Assembly: GCA_002402545.1 (NCBI GenBank)
Contig: DHGA01000103.1
Coordinates: 9,447 to 63,441 of the forward strand
DNA from: Syntrophaceae bacterium UBA4810
Lineage (GTDB): Bacteria; Desulfobacterota; Syntrophia; Syntrophales; Smithellaceae
Reading direction: 5' to 3'
Length of the DNA stretch: 53,995 bases
The notes beneath the pieces were generated by a model, which ran no database searches, was not told where the DNA came from, and saw nothing but the letters and a program-made list of their open reading frames with translations. This document shows positions 1 through 8,283 of this stretch, piece after piece. The position numbers and the translations under genes are program-made. Every line of letters starts with the position of its first letter. Within the stretch, counting starts at the first letter, position 1.

Positions 1-43
1 GTAAGGATAAATTGTTTCATAAATCAAATTCCTTTCTGATTTA

Positions 44-544
44 TTATAAATCACAAGACATAAATGCCACTAAAAAAGGCAGATGATTGAATTTTTTTGT
101 GTTAGTTTCAATAAAACCTATATTTCGATACCATTTTTTCAGTTCGGCTTGTTCCGCGATAATACCAATGCTCGCCCGCCTGGCGCCGGACAATTTTGCT
201 TCATTTAAAGCATGATCAACCAAAAACTTTCCTATGCCCTGCTTGCGCATTTGAGGCAAAACAGCAAGTCTTTCCAGATAAGCCAGGTCATTTTCTACCA
301 TTTCTAAAGCGGCGCAACCACAAGCCTTACCATCTTTTTCGACAAGAAAATAAGTCACGCCTCTGTCCATGTCTTTTTTGATCCAATCAGGCTCGCAATT
401 CGACGCATGTCTGGGGGCGGTTTGTCTGGTCAGGCCGAAGCGCACTGCCACATCATGAAAAGAAATTCTTATAATATCGGTCAGCAACGGAATTTCAACT
501 GCTCCGGCTTGACGAATTTTAAACTTTTTCATGCTATTTTCCAT
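44..544 (-). CDS. GNAT family N-acetyltransferase
   Basis: A 166-residue single-domain GNAT protein expected to move an acetyl group from acetyl-CoA to an unknown amine. The acetyl-CoA binding motif A is visible near residues 96-110 (LPQMRKQGIGKF, matching Q/RxxGxG/A), preceded by the strand LAYLERLAVL and followed by the helix and the beta-bulge region ending in a WYRNIGF motif typical of the family. The start could also be Met5 (position 532). It is the first gene on the minus strand here and is not obviously co-transcribed with the nitroreductase pair upstream. The substrate cannot be read from sequence. Confidence 0.85.
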   Translation of the reverse strand: MENSMKKFKIRQAGAVEIPLLTDIIRISFHDVAVRFGLTRQTAPRHASNCEPDWIKKDMDRGVTYFLVEKDGKACGCAALEMVENDLAYLERLAVLPQMRKQGIGKFLVDHALNEAKLSGARRASIGIIAEQAELKKWYRNIGFIETNTKKFNHLPFLVAFMSCDL

Positions 545-580
545 AAAAAAGCTTATTTAAACCAACTTTGCGGGGCTTGC

Positions 581-1096
581 TTAGTCGATTAAGACAAAAC
601 CGTACCGGTTCTGAACATCATTTTTGTTTTGCAGTACCTCACAGGGCAGTCCCAAACGACGCGTGGTTTTGTATACATCAATGCCGAAACTGGAATCACA
701 TGGCCTTATTTTTTCCGGTTTCGGGCAAGACGTGCCTTTTTGAACAACGCAGTTCTTGCAAAGATTGCAGCAGCGGATAGCAAAAGCAAAATAATAACCA
801 TCGAGAAAAGCACTGCGTTCGATTTTCAGAACAGCGGCGCTGAGCTGGCGAACATCATGGGAATGAACCAAAAGAATGTGTTTATAACGTTTTATCATTT
901 CCACTCTTTCCCGGTAGGTTGTGTCCCTAGCCCCGCAACGCAAGTTGTCAGCAACTGAATATTCGCATCCCCATCGGCATTTCAGTATAGCCCGGATATC
1001 AAAAACAATATTTTTCGGAGATATCATTCTGACCTCCGTCATTTTTAATGAGTTTGCCAGCGCGACATATTTTTCCCAATCAGCTTTTTGCTTCAT
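581..1096 (-). CDS. DUF2284 predicted metal-binding protein
   Basis: A 171-residue cysteine-rich protein matching the DUF2284 (COG5423) pattern. An N-terminal cysteine group occurs near residues 40-55 (CRWGC then RCG). A second group in the C-terminal half includes CCNLCKNC followed by SCPKPEKIRPC, suggesting an iron-sulfur or other metal site. No biochemical role is firmly established for the family. The start codon overlaps the stop of the upstream nitroreductase gene by one base (TAATG), so the two are translationally coupled, and a redox partnership is plausible but inferred. Confidence 0.75.
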   Translation of the reverse strand: MKQKADWEKYVALANSLKMTEVRMISPKNIVFDIRAILKCRWGCEYSVADNLRCGARDTTYRERVEMIKRYKHILLVHSHDVRQLSAAVLKIERSAFLDGYYFAFAIRCCNLCKNCVVQKGTSCPKPEKIRPCDSSFGIDVYKTTRRLGLPCEVLQNKNDVQNRYGFVLID

Positions 1097-1653
1097 TAAA
1101 ACATTGACTGCCCGTATTTATCTTTATAAACCATGTCCGATACTGTTTTGCGCGGCGGTCCTTCTCGCAGAGGTAAAACAGGTTTGCCCACGGGAATCAC
1201 CGCCACAACCTCACGGCCTTCCGGCACCGCAAGAATTTTTTTGCACGCCTCATGATCCATCAGACCGACTATGACCGTTCCTAATCCCATTTCATGGGCT
1301 TTGAGGCAAAGTGTCTGCGCGGCAACGCCCAGATCAAACATATACCAGTTTTTCAGCGAGGTGGATTCCTTGCCGTCGTAACAGCCGGAAATATTGGTTT
1401 TGGCGCAGGCCACAATCAGGGCAGAGGCGGCCAGAGAGCATTTTGTCGCCGGATTTTTTTCCGTGTAAGTTCCGGTGACGGCCTCGATAGTGGCTTTATC
1501 GCGCACAACGATAAATTCCCACACCTGGGTATTGGCCCACGAAGGCGACCAGCGAACGGCCTCGAAAATCTGTTTGAGTTCGTCGTCACTTACCGGCTCA
1601 TCCGTAAATTTTCTCACGCTTCTGCGTTTAAGTATTGCTTCCTGCAGTTCCAT
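1096..1653 (-). CDS. Nitroreductase family FMN oxidoreductase
   Basis: A 185-residue nitroreductase-fold protein. The N-terminal RRSVRKF signature (residues 10-16) is the usual FMN-phosphate-binding start of the family, and the WSPSWANTQVWEF segment corresponds to the conserved PS-x-x-N-x-QPW region. The substrate is unknown; family members reduce nitroaromatics, quinones or flavins with NAD(P)H, or act as dehydrogenases. A good ribosome-binding site (GGAGG) lies a few bases before the ATG. It is the first gene of a two-gene unit with the DUF2284 protein. Confidence 0.85.
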   Translation of the reverse strand: MELQEAILKRRSVRKFTDEPVSDDELKQIFEAVRWSPSWANTQVWEFIVVRDKATIEAVTGTYTEKNPATKCSLAASALIVACAKTNISGCYDGKESTSLKNWYMFDLGVAAQTLCLKAHEMGLGTVIVGLMDHEACKKILAVPEGREVVAVIPVGKPVLPLREGPPRKTVSDMVYKDKYGQSMF

Positions 1654-1709
1654 AATTATACCTCCATTTTGCGCATTTTATCTTTGCCGGGAATATAACC
1701 CTTTTTCAT

Positions 1710-2480
1710 TCAAGAATGCAGCAGATTTTTTTCGAAAACCGCGCGGGCGTTTTGCGCCACAGAAGAAACAGAAAAATTATAACTTTTAAAGTCCGGTTCC
1801 AGCGTGCCGATAAGGTTGAGCTTAATTGTGTTGAAAGGTCGCGTATCGAACGAAAAAGTTCCCGGGCGAAAAAGCATGTTTGTATTCTTTATTAAAATCA
1901 AGTGTATCGGCGATTTACAGTAGCGCGCGATGCTGAACACTCCTTTGTTAAAAGCGGCAAGTTTTCCATCGCGGCTTCTGGTGCCCTCCGGAAAAACAAA
2001 CACTATTCCTCCATCCGCCATATGTTTTTTTATTGCTTCCAGATTATTGATCATCGCCGCTCCCATCATTTCATTGGGCGCGGATGGAATATATCCGGTG
2101 TTTTTCAAAAACCAGCCGAAAATGGGGACTTTGAAAAAAGTGTTTTTCACGATGGTCAAATGCCGCGGAAAAAGCGAGACTAGCAAAATAGGATCCAGAT
2201 AAGATATGTGATTGCAGACGATCACGGCAGACCGGATTTGACGCACCTCGTCAGGAATTTCAAATTTGGTGCGGCGAATAAATATTCGCGTCAGGGCGAA
2301 AAAAACTCTGAGGTGAACGTGATTTATATTTTGCAAAGCGGCAGAGACGTTTTTGGATATAACAATAGCCGGCAAAAATAAAAAAAGAAGCAAAAAAAGG
2401 TAGCCGAAAAGAAAATAAGCCCACAAAAGCGAAGTAATTAGAAAGTTATAAACTTTGCTGATGATTTTAATCAGAGGCAT
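1710..2480 (-). CDS. Lysophospholipid acyltransferase (PlsC-like)
   Basis: About 256 residues with a hydrophobic N-terminus (one or two membrane segments) and the LPLAT signatures NHISYLD (HxxxxD catalytic motif) and FPEGTRS. It should transfer an acyl chain from an acyl-ACP or acyl-CoA to a lysolipid or glycolipid at the inner membrane. The frame is open to 2537, but that upstream codon is TTG and would overlap the ketosynthase gene by 50 bases; the ATG at 2480 follows the ketosynthase stop closely and is preferred. Aryl-polyene clusters contain comparable acyltransferases, so attachment of the island's product to a membrane lipid is a reasonable inference. Confidence 0.85.
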   Translation of the reverse strand: MPLIKIISKVYNFLITSLLWAYFLFGYLFLLLFLFLPAIVISKNVSAALQNINHVHLRVFFALTRIFIRRTKFEIPDEVRQIRSAVIVCNHISYLDPILLVSLFPRHLTIVKNTFFKVPIFGWFLKNTGYIPSAPNEMMGAAMINNLEAIKKHMADGGIVFVFPEGTRSRDGKLAAFNKGVFSIARYCKSPIHLILIKNTNMLFRPGTFSFDTRPFNTIKLNLIGTLEPDFKSYNFSVSSVAQNARAVFEKNLLHS

Positions 2481-2487
2481 GACGATT

Positions 2488-3726
2488 TCAAGCCAATTTT
2501 CTGATGAGCAAAATAGTATTGACGCCGCCAAAAGCAAAGTTTTGTATGGCCGCGGTTTTGACCGGTTGACTCAAAACTTTCTGCACATGTTTAATCATCG
2601 CGCAGCGCTCGTCTATTTCTTCCAGGTTTATCGTCGGCGCGATAAAGCCGTCTTCCATCATGTACAGGGTCATTATTGTTTCAATGGCGCCGCAGGCGGC
2701 CATGGTATGCCCGATGTAGCTCTTTAAACCGATGACGTAAGGATTGTCACCGAATACCGCGCCGATAGCCTGCGCTTCGATAATATCTCCCATTTTAGTC
2801 GCGGTGGCGTGAGCGCTGATCAAATCGACATCTTGTGGATTGATTTTCGCGTTTTCCGCGCCGAGCTTCAGTGTTTGCGTGATGCCCGCGAGATTGGGCA
2901 AAATTAAATCACCGCCGTTGTTGTTGCAGGCAAATCCGATAACTTCACCCAGAATTCGCGCGCCGCGTTTTTTGGCAAATTCATAATCTTCGAGCATCAG
3001 CGCTCCCGATCCTTCTCCCACAACCAGTCCGTCGCGTAATTTATCAAAAGGGCGCGGTGTGCGATGCGGTTCATTATTAAAAGCGGTGGAACAGGCAAGT
3101 AAATTGTCGAAAACGGCAACTGTCGTTGTATCGTATTCATCGGCGGCGCCGCAGAGCATTGCTTCCTGAAGACCGTATTTAATTGTTTCATAACCAAAGC
3201 CTATTGCCTGGCTGCCCGTTGTGCAGGCGGTTGCTGAAGAAATAACGCGGCCGGTGATCCCGAACATTTTGGTTATATTCACGGCCGTGGTGTGCACCAT
3301 TGATTTAAGATATTCGACTGCCCCTATGTTCTGATATTCCGCTTTATCTTTCGCGTGAAAGAAAATTCGGTAGATATCGCGCTGGACGGTGGGCGAGCCA
3401 TGAATTGAACTGAAAGATACTCCCAGCTTTCCGGAAGTTATAAAATCCTGCGGCAGGCCGGATTCTTCAAGAACTTCTTTGGCGGCCTGGCAGGCGTAAT
3501 AGGCGACAGGCCCCATTGTTTTACGGTGCGACCGTTTAAAGTCGTATTCGATGGGATAATCAATTGTGCCGTAAACGCGGGAATGGATAAAACGGTTAAC
3601 CAGCGCGTCTTCACGCAGCGGAATGATCCCTGATTTTCCCGCGAGCAGATTTTCTGTTATCTGCTTTTTGCCGTGGCCGATAGGCGTTATGGCGGAAGCC
3701 GCCGTGATGACAACTCTTCTTTCCAT
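2488..3726 (-). CDS. Beta-ketoacyl-ACP synthase (FabF/KAS II type)
   Basis: A 412-residue condensing enzyme with the full Cys-His-His triad: C168 in SSATACTTGS, H306 in SAHATATKMGD and H340 in YIGHTMAACG. It should elongate acyl-ACP with malonyl-ACP. It sits directly after the acyl carrier protein gene and before the acyltransferase gene. Unlike canonical aryl-polyene clusters it is the only ketosynthase here, and no chain-length-factor partner lacking the cysteine is present. It could be a specialised FabF for a short polyene or unusual lipid rather than the housekeeping enzyme. Confidence 0.9.
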   Translation of the reverse strand: MERRVVITAASAITPIGHGKKQITENLLAGKSGIIPLREDALVNRFIHSRVYGTIDYPIEYDFKRSHRKTMGPVAYYACQAAKEVLEESGLPQDFITSGKLGVSFSSIHGSPTVQRDIYRIFFHAKDKAEYQNIGAVEYLKSMVHTTAVNITKMFGITGRVISSATACTTGSQAIGFGYETIKYGLQEAMLCGAADEYDTTTVAVFDNLLACSTAFNNEPHRTPRPFDKLRDGLVVGEGSGALMLEDYEFAKKRGARILGEVIGFACNNNGGDLILPNLAGITQTLKLGAENAKINPQDVDLISAHATATKMGDIIEAQAIGAVFGDNPYVIGLKSYIGHTMAACGAIETIMTLYMMEDGFIAPTINLEEIDERCAMIKHVQKVLSQPVKTAAIQNFAFGGVNTILLIRKLA

Positions 3727-3732
3727 AAAATA

Positions 3733-3996
3733 TTATGCCGCTTTGCTTCTGGTCTGTATTATTCTTTCGATATAATCGCAAATCTGATTAATTGTGCGGA
3801 TATCCATGGCCTGTTTTTTTTCTTCCTGAGTGAGTTCAGAGCCCAGCATCCGCTCAATTTCGAGCAAGAGCTCGATGGCGTCGATGCTGTCAAATTCATA
3901 TTTTTCGCGTAGGTCGTCGTCAAAACCGGGGTTTTCTATTTCAAACTCCCGCTGGAATATATTCTTGATTTCGCGTTCAATTTCCTGACGTGTCAT
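3733..3996 (-). CDS. Acyl carrier protein
   Basis: An 87-residue acidic helical protein with the phosphopantetheine attachment motif FDSID (Ser37). It should carry the growing chain for the adjacent ketosynthase, reductase and dehydratase. A GGGAG-like ribosome-binding site lies upstream of the ATG. The gene lies 6 bases before the ketosynthase gene on the same strand. The sequence is not the near-invariant housekeeping AcpP and fits a dedicated pathway carrier protein. Confidence 0.9.
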   Translation of the reverse strand: MTRQEIEREIKNIFQREFEIENPGFDDDLREKYEFDSIDAIELLLEIERMLGSELTQEEKKQAMDIRTINQICDYIERIIQTRSKAA

Positions 3997-4171
3997 TGGC
4001 TTGCTGTTAACTCCCTTTACACATTTTATTCAGAAGAGACCGAAGGACGAAAGAGCAATCTAGCCACTGGAAGAAGATTGCCATGTATCCTAATTAATTA
4101 TTGTTTTTTTCCATAATTGGATTTGCTACGGAATTTAGCATAATTTATCTTATTCGTCCACACGTTTAGGC

Positions 4172-5638
4172 CTACCATTTGATATTTTTAACAAATCTCT
4201 CCGCCCCGATAATTTTTCGGACCACATTAAATGATCCAAGAATGCTTCCCATAACTCCCGGTGCTAGGGCGTTTTGTCCCGTTATATAAAGCCCGCCTAT
4301 CGGAATATTATTGACCGACGCGACTTTTAATAGCTGGCGTGCGGTACGCATGACGCCGTAGCATGAGCCTTCGGGGCAATTAACGTAATCGCGGATAGTC
4401 AGAGGAGTAAAAATATCAATAATGTTCGCGTTTTTTAATGGACCCAAAACAACTTCCGCTTTTTGCAAAAGCTCGCGGCCGATGGCGGCCTTTTTTTCTT
4501 GATAGTCTTTCGGGCGCCCGCCGGAGAAAGTATGTTCCCATTCACTCCATTCGCCATAGAGAGATTTAGTGATAATCGAAAGCAAACTGATTTTATCATT
4601 TACTTTTCTCACCTGATAAAAAACACCATCCTCGATTTCACCTTTTTGATCAATATGCAGGCGGTAAATATTATGCGCTATTTGCGGGTGAGCTGACGCA
4701 TCCACGCTGACTTGCACGGAAATTACGCCTTCAGTTTCGGACAAATCTAAAATTCGCTGCCGCAGTGAGGGGCGTAGTGAATCGTTTTCCAGCAGTTGCA
4801 GTAAAACTTTCGGGTGAATATCGACAATTACATAATCAGCCTGTATTTTCGAATCGGATTTAAGCTTTACCCCCGCGGCTTTTCCCTCCGCAAACAAGAT
4901 TTTTTCTACACCGTCATTTAGCAGAAGTTTTCCGCCCAGTTTCTCGAATCGCCGTACTAATACATCGGTCATCTTCGCGCCGTTATCTTTAAGGCGCCAG
5001 GCGGAAAATAAGTAGCAGGCCAAAACCATGTGATGAAAAATCAGCGGGCAGTCCGCAGCAGGCACGCCCACAAGCTGACAGGGCACGGAAATTACCGCGC
5101 GCAGGCGCGGCGATGCGGCAAGCTCATCCATAAACGCGCCCAAGGGCTGAAGGTAATCCATGTTTTGGAAAGGATCGCCCTGGTTTAGCAAAAAGGCGGG
5201 ATCCAGCATGCGCTCGGAAATTTCGCGCAGGCTTTTCATGAAAGTGTTTATTGCCGGCGCGTCATTTGGGAAAGAATCGCGCAGATTTTTTTCATAAGTA
5301 TAGATATTGGCCGGCAGATCAAAACTGAAATCATCAAAGATGTAGCGGTCGGTTACGCCCTCACTCCCCATACGGGAAAATATTTCCTGCGCGTCTATAC
5401 CCAGGGCGGCAAACATTCTGCCCAGCGGTTCGTTATCTCCCAGCGCGCCGACATAATGCACGCCCACAGGGCAGTCAATTCCCGCGCGCCGGTAGGAGCG
5501 CATCAGGCCGCCGGGCAGGGGATTTTTTTCCGCTATTGTTACATGGTAGTTAAGCCCGGCTAAAAGAATGCCGGCGCTCAAACCGCCGATGCCGGAACCG
5601 ATGATAAGAACATTTTTGCCTTCCAGCGATTTTTTCAT
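4172..5638 (-). CDS. FAD-dependent oxidoreductase, CrtI/phytoene desaturase-like
   Basis: A 488-residue flavoprotein. The N-terminus has the Rossmann dinucleotide motif GSGIGGLSAG and a following acidic strand end (TIAEKNPLPGG), and the C-terminus has the closing FAD-contact pattern GGLYITGQNALAPG seen in CrtI-like and retinol-saturase-like enzymes. Members of this superfamily desaturate or isomerise polyenes, or saturate double bonds. It lies in the lipid island between the lipoprotein gene and the ACP gene, so it may set double bonds in the product. A 175-base gap separates it from the ACP gene, where I see nothing recognisable. Confidence 0.85.
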   Translation of the reverse strand: MKKSLEGKNVLIIGSGIGGLSAGILLAGLNYHVTIAEKNPLPGGLMRSYRRAGIDCPVGVHYVGALGDNEPLGRMFAALGIDAQEIFSRMGSEGVTDRYIFDDFSFDLPANIYTYEKNLRDSFPNDAPAINTFMKSLREISERMLDPAFLLNQGDPFQNMDYLQPLGAFMDELAASPRLRAVISVPCQLVGVPAADCPLIFHHMVLACYLFSAWRLKDNGAKMTDVLVRRFEKLGGKLLLNDGVEKILFAEGKAAGVKLKSDSKIQADYVIVDIHPKVLLQLLENDSLRPSLRQRILDLSETEGVISVQVSVDASAHPQIAHNIYRLHIDQKGEIEDGVFYQVRKVNDKISLLSIITKSLYGEWSEWEHTFSGGRPKDYQEKKAAIGRELLQKAEVVLGPLKNANIIDIFTPLTIRDYVNCPEGSCYGVMRTARQLLKVASVNNIPIGGLYITGQNALAPGVMGSILGSFNVVRKIIGAERFVKNIKW

Positions 5639-5671
5639 TTACTTAAAACCTTTTGGACAATTGTTTGGAGA

Positions 5672-6319
5672 TTAGTTTTCAGCCGGCCGGGCTTCAACAA
5701 GATTCATGAATAAGGTATAGCTGGCAAGTTCCTGTGCCTGCAACTCGATGCTCTGATAAAAGCCGCCCGTCAAACCGCTGAATTTAATATAACGCTTTAC
5801 TTTGCCGCTGCCGGAATAGCGTTTGACTTCGGGCAATCCGCTAGAGGTTTTTAATACATCCACAGTATCAGAATTACCGGTTCGCCAGCGGCATGCCGTT
5901 TCGCCTGAAGGCAGAAAGCCTATTTGTTCTATTTTTCCCCGCGGTTCAAAAAAAATCAGCTTTATATCTTCAATCATATTACGCGCGAAATGGGCGGAAT
6001 CAAAAGGCGGCATGGCGCGCCTGATATCAAGAAAACCGTCTGTCTCTATGGCTTCAAAAAGCACCATTCCTTCCGCGGTCATAATAGCGCAGGATATAGC
6101 GCGGGTTGCCGGGTCAGCCTCCGTAATTCCGATAACGGCGCTTTTAATGCCGCTGGACATATGGACTTCAATCGCGTGTATGAGCGTTGTTTTTTGTTTT
6201 AAAAAAGGATTGGGGCATACTGAAACATTTTTTTCTGGCGATGTCGCTTGAGTTATCACGGGCAAGGTCTGACAGGCGCTAAGAAAAAAAGCCAAAATGA
6301 CCAACAAAGCGATTTTCAT
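5672..6319 (-). CDS. DUF3261-like lipoprotein
   Basis: A 215-residue predicted lipoprotein with a signal peptide ending in the lipobox LSAC (Cys16). The body resembles DUF3261 proteins, small lipoproteins repeatedly found in aryl-polyene clusters, including the pattern of a PPFDSAHFARNMIEDIKLIF segment. The assignment is by eye and only moderately secure. Its start overlaps the stop of the LolA-like gene (ATGA), so the two are coupled and probably act together in moving or anchoring a lipid product between membranes. Confidence 0.6.
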   Translation of the reverse strand: MKIALLVILAFFLSACQTLPVITQATSPEKNVSVCPNPFLKQKTTLIHAIEVHMSSGIKSAVIGITEADPATRAISCAIMTAEGMVLFEAIETDGFLDIRRAMPPFDSAHFARNMIEDIKLIFFEPRGKIEQIGFLPSGETACRWRTGNSDTVDVLKTSSGLPEVKRYSGSGKVKRYIKFSGLTGGFYQSIELQAQELASYTLFMNLVEARPAEN

Positions 6320-6951
6320 TCGATATCCTGAAATATTGTTTCGGGAATATTTTTATTGGTTTGAGTATTTTTAAAATCAATTATGGTTGAAGAGGTTTCG
6401 CTTTCAATAATATTTACCGATTTCACCGCCGCGTCCTTTTTGGAAATAGTGATGATTACTTTTTGAAGCATGCCGTTCATGTTTTGCCCCACCGGCATAA
6501 GCGTGATTTGTGTGTAGGTTCCTTCTTTGAGCGTCGCTTTGAAAGAGGGGTTTTGGTCGAACTTGCCGCTCATCCAGGAGGTAATTTCGCCAAGAATAAT
6601 TTTCATTCCCTGCGCGCCGCCGCTTTCGTCTTCCACCATTTTTCCGCCGGAATAAATATAGCGCTTTGTCTGGCCTTTATGATTAATCACAATGCTTTTA
6701 AGAGGTTTTAGATATTCCCAGCGGAAAGAATCCGGAGCGGCGTAATAAAAGCGTCCTTCAGAAATCAGCGGCTTGTTCAAAATCTTCATTGATTTTGTCT
6801 GGATGAAATCCGCCTGAATTGTTTTGATTTGCGCCGCGTTTTTTCTTACTTGTTCAAAATCATCGGCGAAGGCCACGTGATTCAAAAGCAGCAGGATAAA
6901 AAAGCAGCTGACAAATAAAATATTTTTTCTATGTGATTGAAACAAATTCAT
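6316..6951 (-). CDS. LolA-like outer-membrane lipoprotein carrier
   Basis: About 211 residues with a cleavable signal peptide (hydrophobic core ILFVSCFFILLLLNHVAFA) followed by a LolA-type incomplete beta-barrel: IQADFIQTKSMKIL, then SEGRFYYAAPDSFRWEYL. The open frame extends to 7014, but the ATG at 6951 overlaps the FabG stop (TTAG/CAT on the plus strand) and gives a proper signal peptide, so it is chosen. LolA-like proteins in aryl-polyene clusters are thought to ferry lipidic products across the periplasm. It is probably not the housekeeping LolA. Confidence 0.8.
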   Translation of the reverse strand: MNLFQSHRKNILFVSCFFILLLLNHVAFADDFEQVRKNAAQIKTIQADFIQTKSMKILNKPLISEGRFYYAAPDSFRWEYLKPLKSIVINHKGQTKRYIYSGGKMVEDESGGAQGMKIILGEITSWMSGKFDQNPSFKATLKEGTYTQITLMPVGQNMNGMLQKVIITISKKDAAVKSVNIIESETSSTIIDFKNTQTNKNIPETIFQDIE

Positions 6952-7679
6952 TAGCAAATTCCGCCATTGATGCCCACAACCTGACCGGTCATGTAAGATG
7001 AATCTTCTGAGCATAAAAACCTGATAACGCGAGCCACTTCTTCGGGTTTGCCGATGCGCTCCATGGGGATCATCTTTTTCATTTCCAGAAGAGGCGAACC
7101 TTCCGTCATTTCCGTCTCAATCAAACCCGGCGCCACCGCGTTCACGCGAATGCCGAAACGCGCTACTTCTTTGGAAAGAGAACGCACCGCGCCGATTATT
7201 CCCGCTTTGGCCGCGGCGTAATTGGCCTGTCCGCGGTTGGGCATGATTCCCGAAGTGGAGGAAACGCAGACAATCGCGCCGTTTCGCGCCTTAACCATTT
7301 CCCGCAAAACCAGTTTGGTCACGTTGAAAAAACCTTTCAGCGTGGTCTCGATGACACTGTTCCATTCCTCATCGCCCATCATCATGAAAAGGCCATCAGC
7401 CGTGATGCCGGCGTTATTCACCAGAACGTGTATTTTTTTATGCCGCCCGATTATATCCTTGATTTTTTCTGATGTCTGCTCAGTGCTGACAACATCAAAC
7501 CGCGCGATTTCTCCGTCGGAGCCCGCTTCACGCACCAGCTTCAAAGTTTCTTTTGCCGCTTCTTCGTTGGCGTTATAATTAATCACTATAAAATAACCGG
7601 TTTTAGCCAGCTCCACGGCGGTGGCGCGTCCGATGCCGCGGCTTGCCCCGGTGATAATCGCAACTTTTTTTTCACTCAT
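6951..7679 (-). CDS. fabG: 3-oxoacyl-ACP reductase (FabG-type SDR)
   Basis: A 242-residue short-chain dehydrogenase with the NADPH motif TGASRGIG near residue 11, the NNAG motif, the catalytic Ser in VSSTSG and the YAAAKAG catalytic Tyr-Lys pair. The C-terminal GQVVGINGG is typical of FabG. It should reduce the 3-ketoacyl-ACP made by the neighbouring ketosynthase. It shares one base with the LolA-like gene and follows the dehydratase gene by 25 bases. Because it sits in a specialised island, fabG is used in the generic sense. Confidence 0.9.
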   Translation of the reverse strand: MSEKKVAIITGASRGIGRATAVELAKTGYFIVINYNANEEAAKETLKLVREAGSDGEIARFDVVSTEQTSEKIKDIIGRHKKIHVLVNNAGITADGLFMMMGDEEWNSVIETTLKGFFNVTKLVLREMVKARNGAIVCVSSTSGIMPNRGQANYAAAKAGIIGAVRSLSKEVARFGIRVNAVAPGLIETEMTEGSPLLEMKKMIPMERIGKPEEVARVIRFLCSEDSSYMTGQVVGINGGIC

Positions 7680-7704
7680 CTTAATATCGTTCTCCTTAAA
7701 GTAA

Positions 7705-8139
7705 TTATTGTTTGATATCGTCTTCGTTCAGGCGCAGTGCCTGCAGGACCATTGTGGCTAAAACATTTTCACCGCTTTTGACGGTTCCTTCGACCACGGC
7801 GTAATTCTCCATCGTGTACTTGCTGGCGACAAATACAGTGAGCTTTGTATCGACGGGAATTTTGTCTACCATAAATTTCGCGCTTTTAATACCGACTAGC
7901 CATCCCTTCACACTGTCTTTTCCTTGCTTTATCCTTTTATATCCCTCGATGACGGCGGCTGTCTGGGCAACTGCCTCGATCAGCACCAGGGAGTTCACCG
8001 CGCCATTTTCAAAAAGGGGCCACGCCGGGCTTACCACGGCGGAAGTGACGCCCTTATCTTCCTGCGCGTCTATTACCTCGCTGATGATTTTAATCGGCGC
8101 GCGATGCGGGATAATGCTTTCAATATCGATACTTATCAT
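7705..8139 (-). CDS. Hotdog-fold 3-hydroxyacyl-ACP dehydratase (ApeP/FabZ-like)
   Basis: A 144-residue hotdog protein. The N-terminal IIPHRAPIKIISEV resembles the FabZ/ApeP opening with its conserved His, and WPLFENGAVNSLVLIEAVAQTAA matches the central helix of the fold. It should dehydrate 3-hydroxyacyl-ACP to the enoyl-ACP. The FabZ catalytic region is altered relative to the housekeeping enzyme, closer to the dehydratases of aryl-polyene clusters. It is the first gene of the minus-strand island and is divergent from the AMP-ligase gene. Confidence 0.8.
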   Translation of the reverse strand: MISIDIESIIPHRAPIKIISEVIDAQEDKGVTSAVVSPAWPLFENGAVNSLVLIEAVAQTAAVIEGYKRIKQGKDSVKGWLVGIKSAKFMVDKIPVDTKLTVFVASKYTMENYAVVEGTVKSGENVLATMVLQALRLNEDDIKQ

Positions 8140-8283
8140 AAAAGTTTTCTTTCACAAAAGCATATTAAACTAATGAAAAAACGCCATTAAAGTCAACAAA
8201 AATCGTCCCTTTAAAGCGTTCGTTGATTTTTCACAAATTTTCCGCTAAATATCGACAAATTCAAGTTGCCGGCATTCATTTTT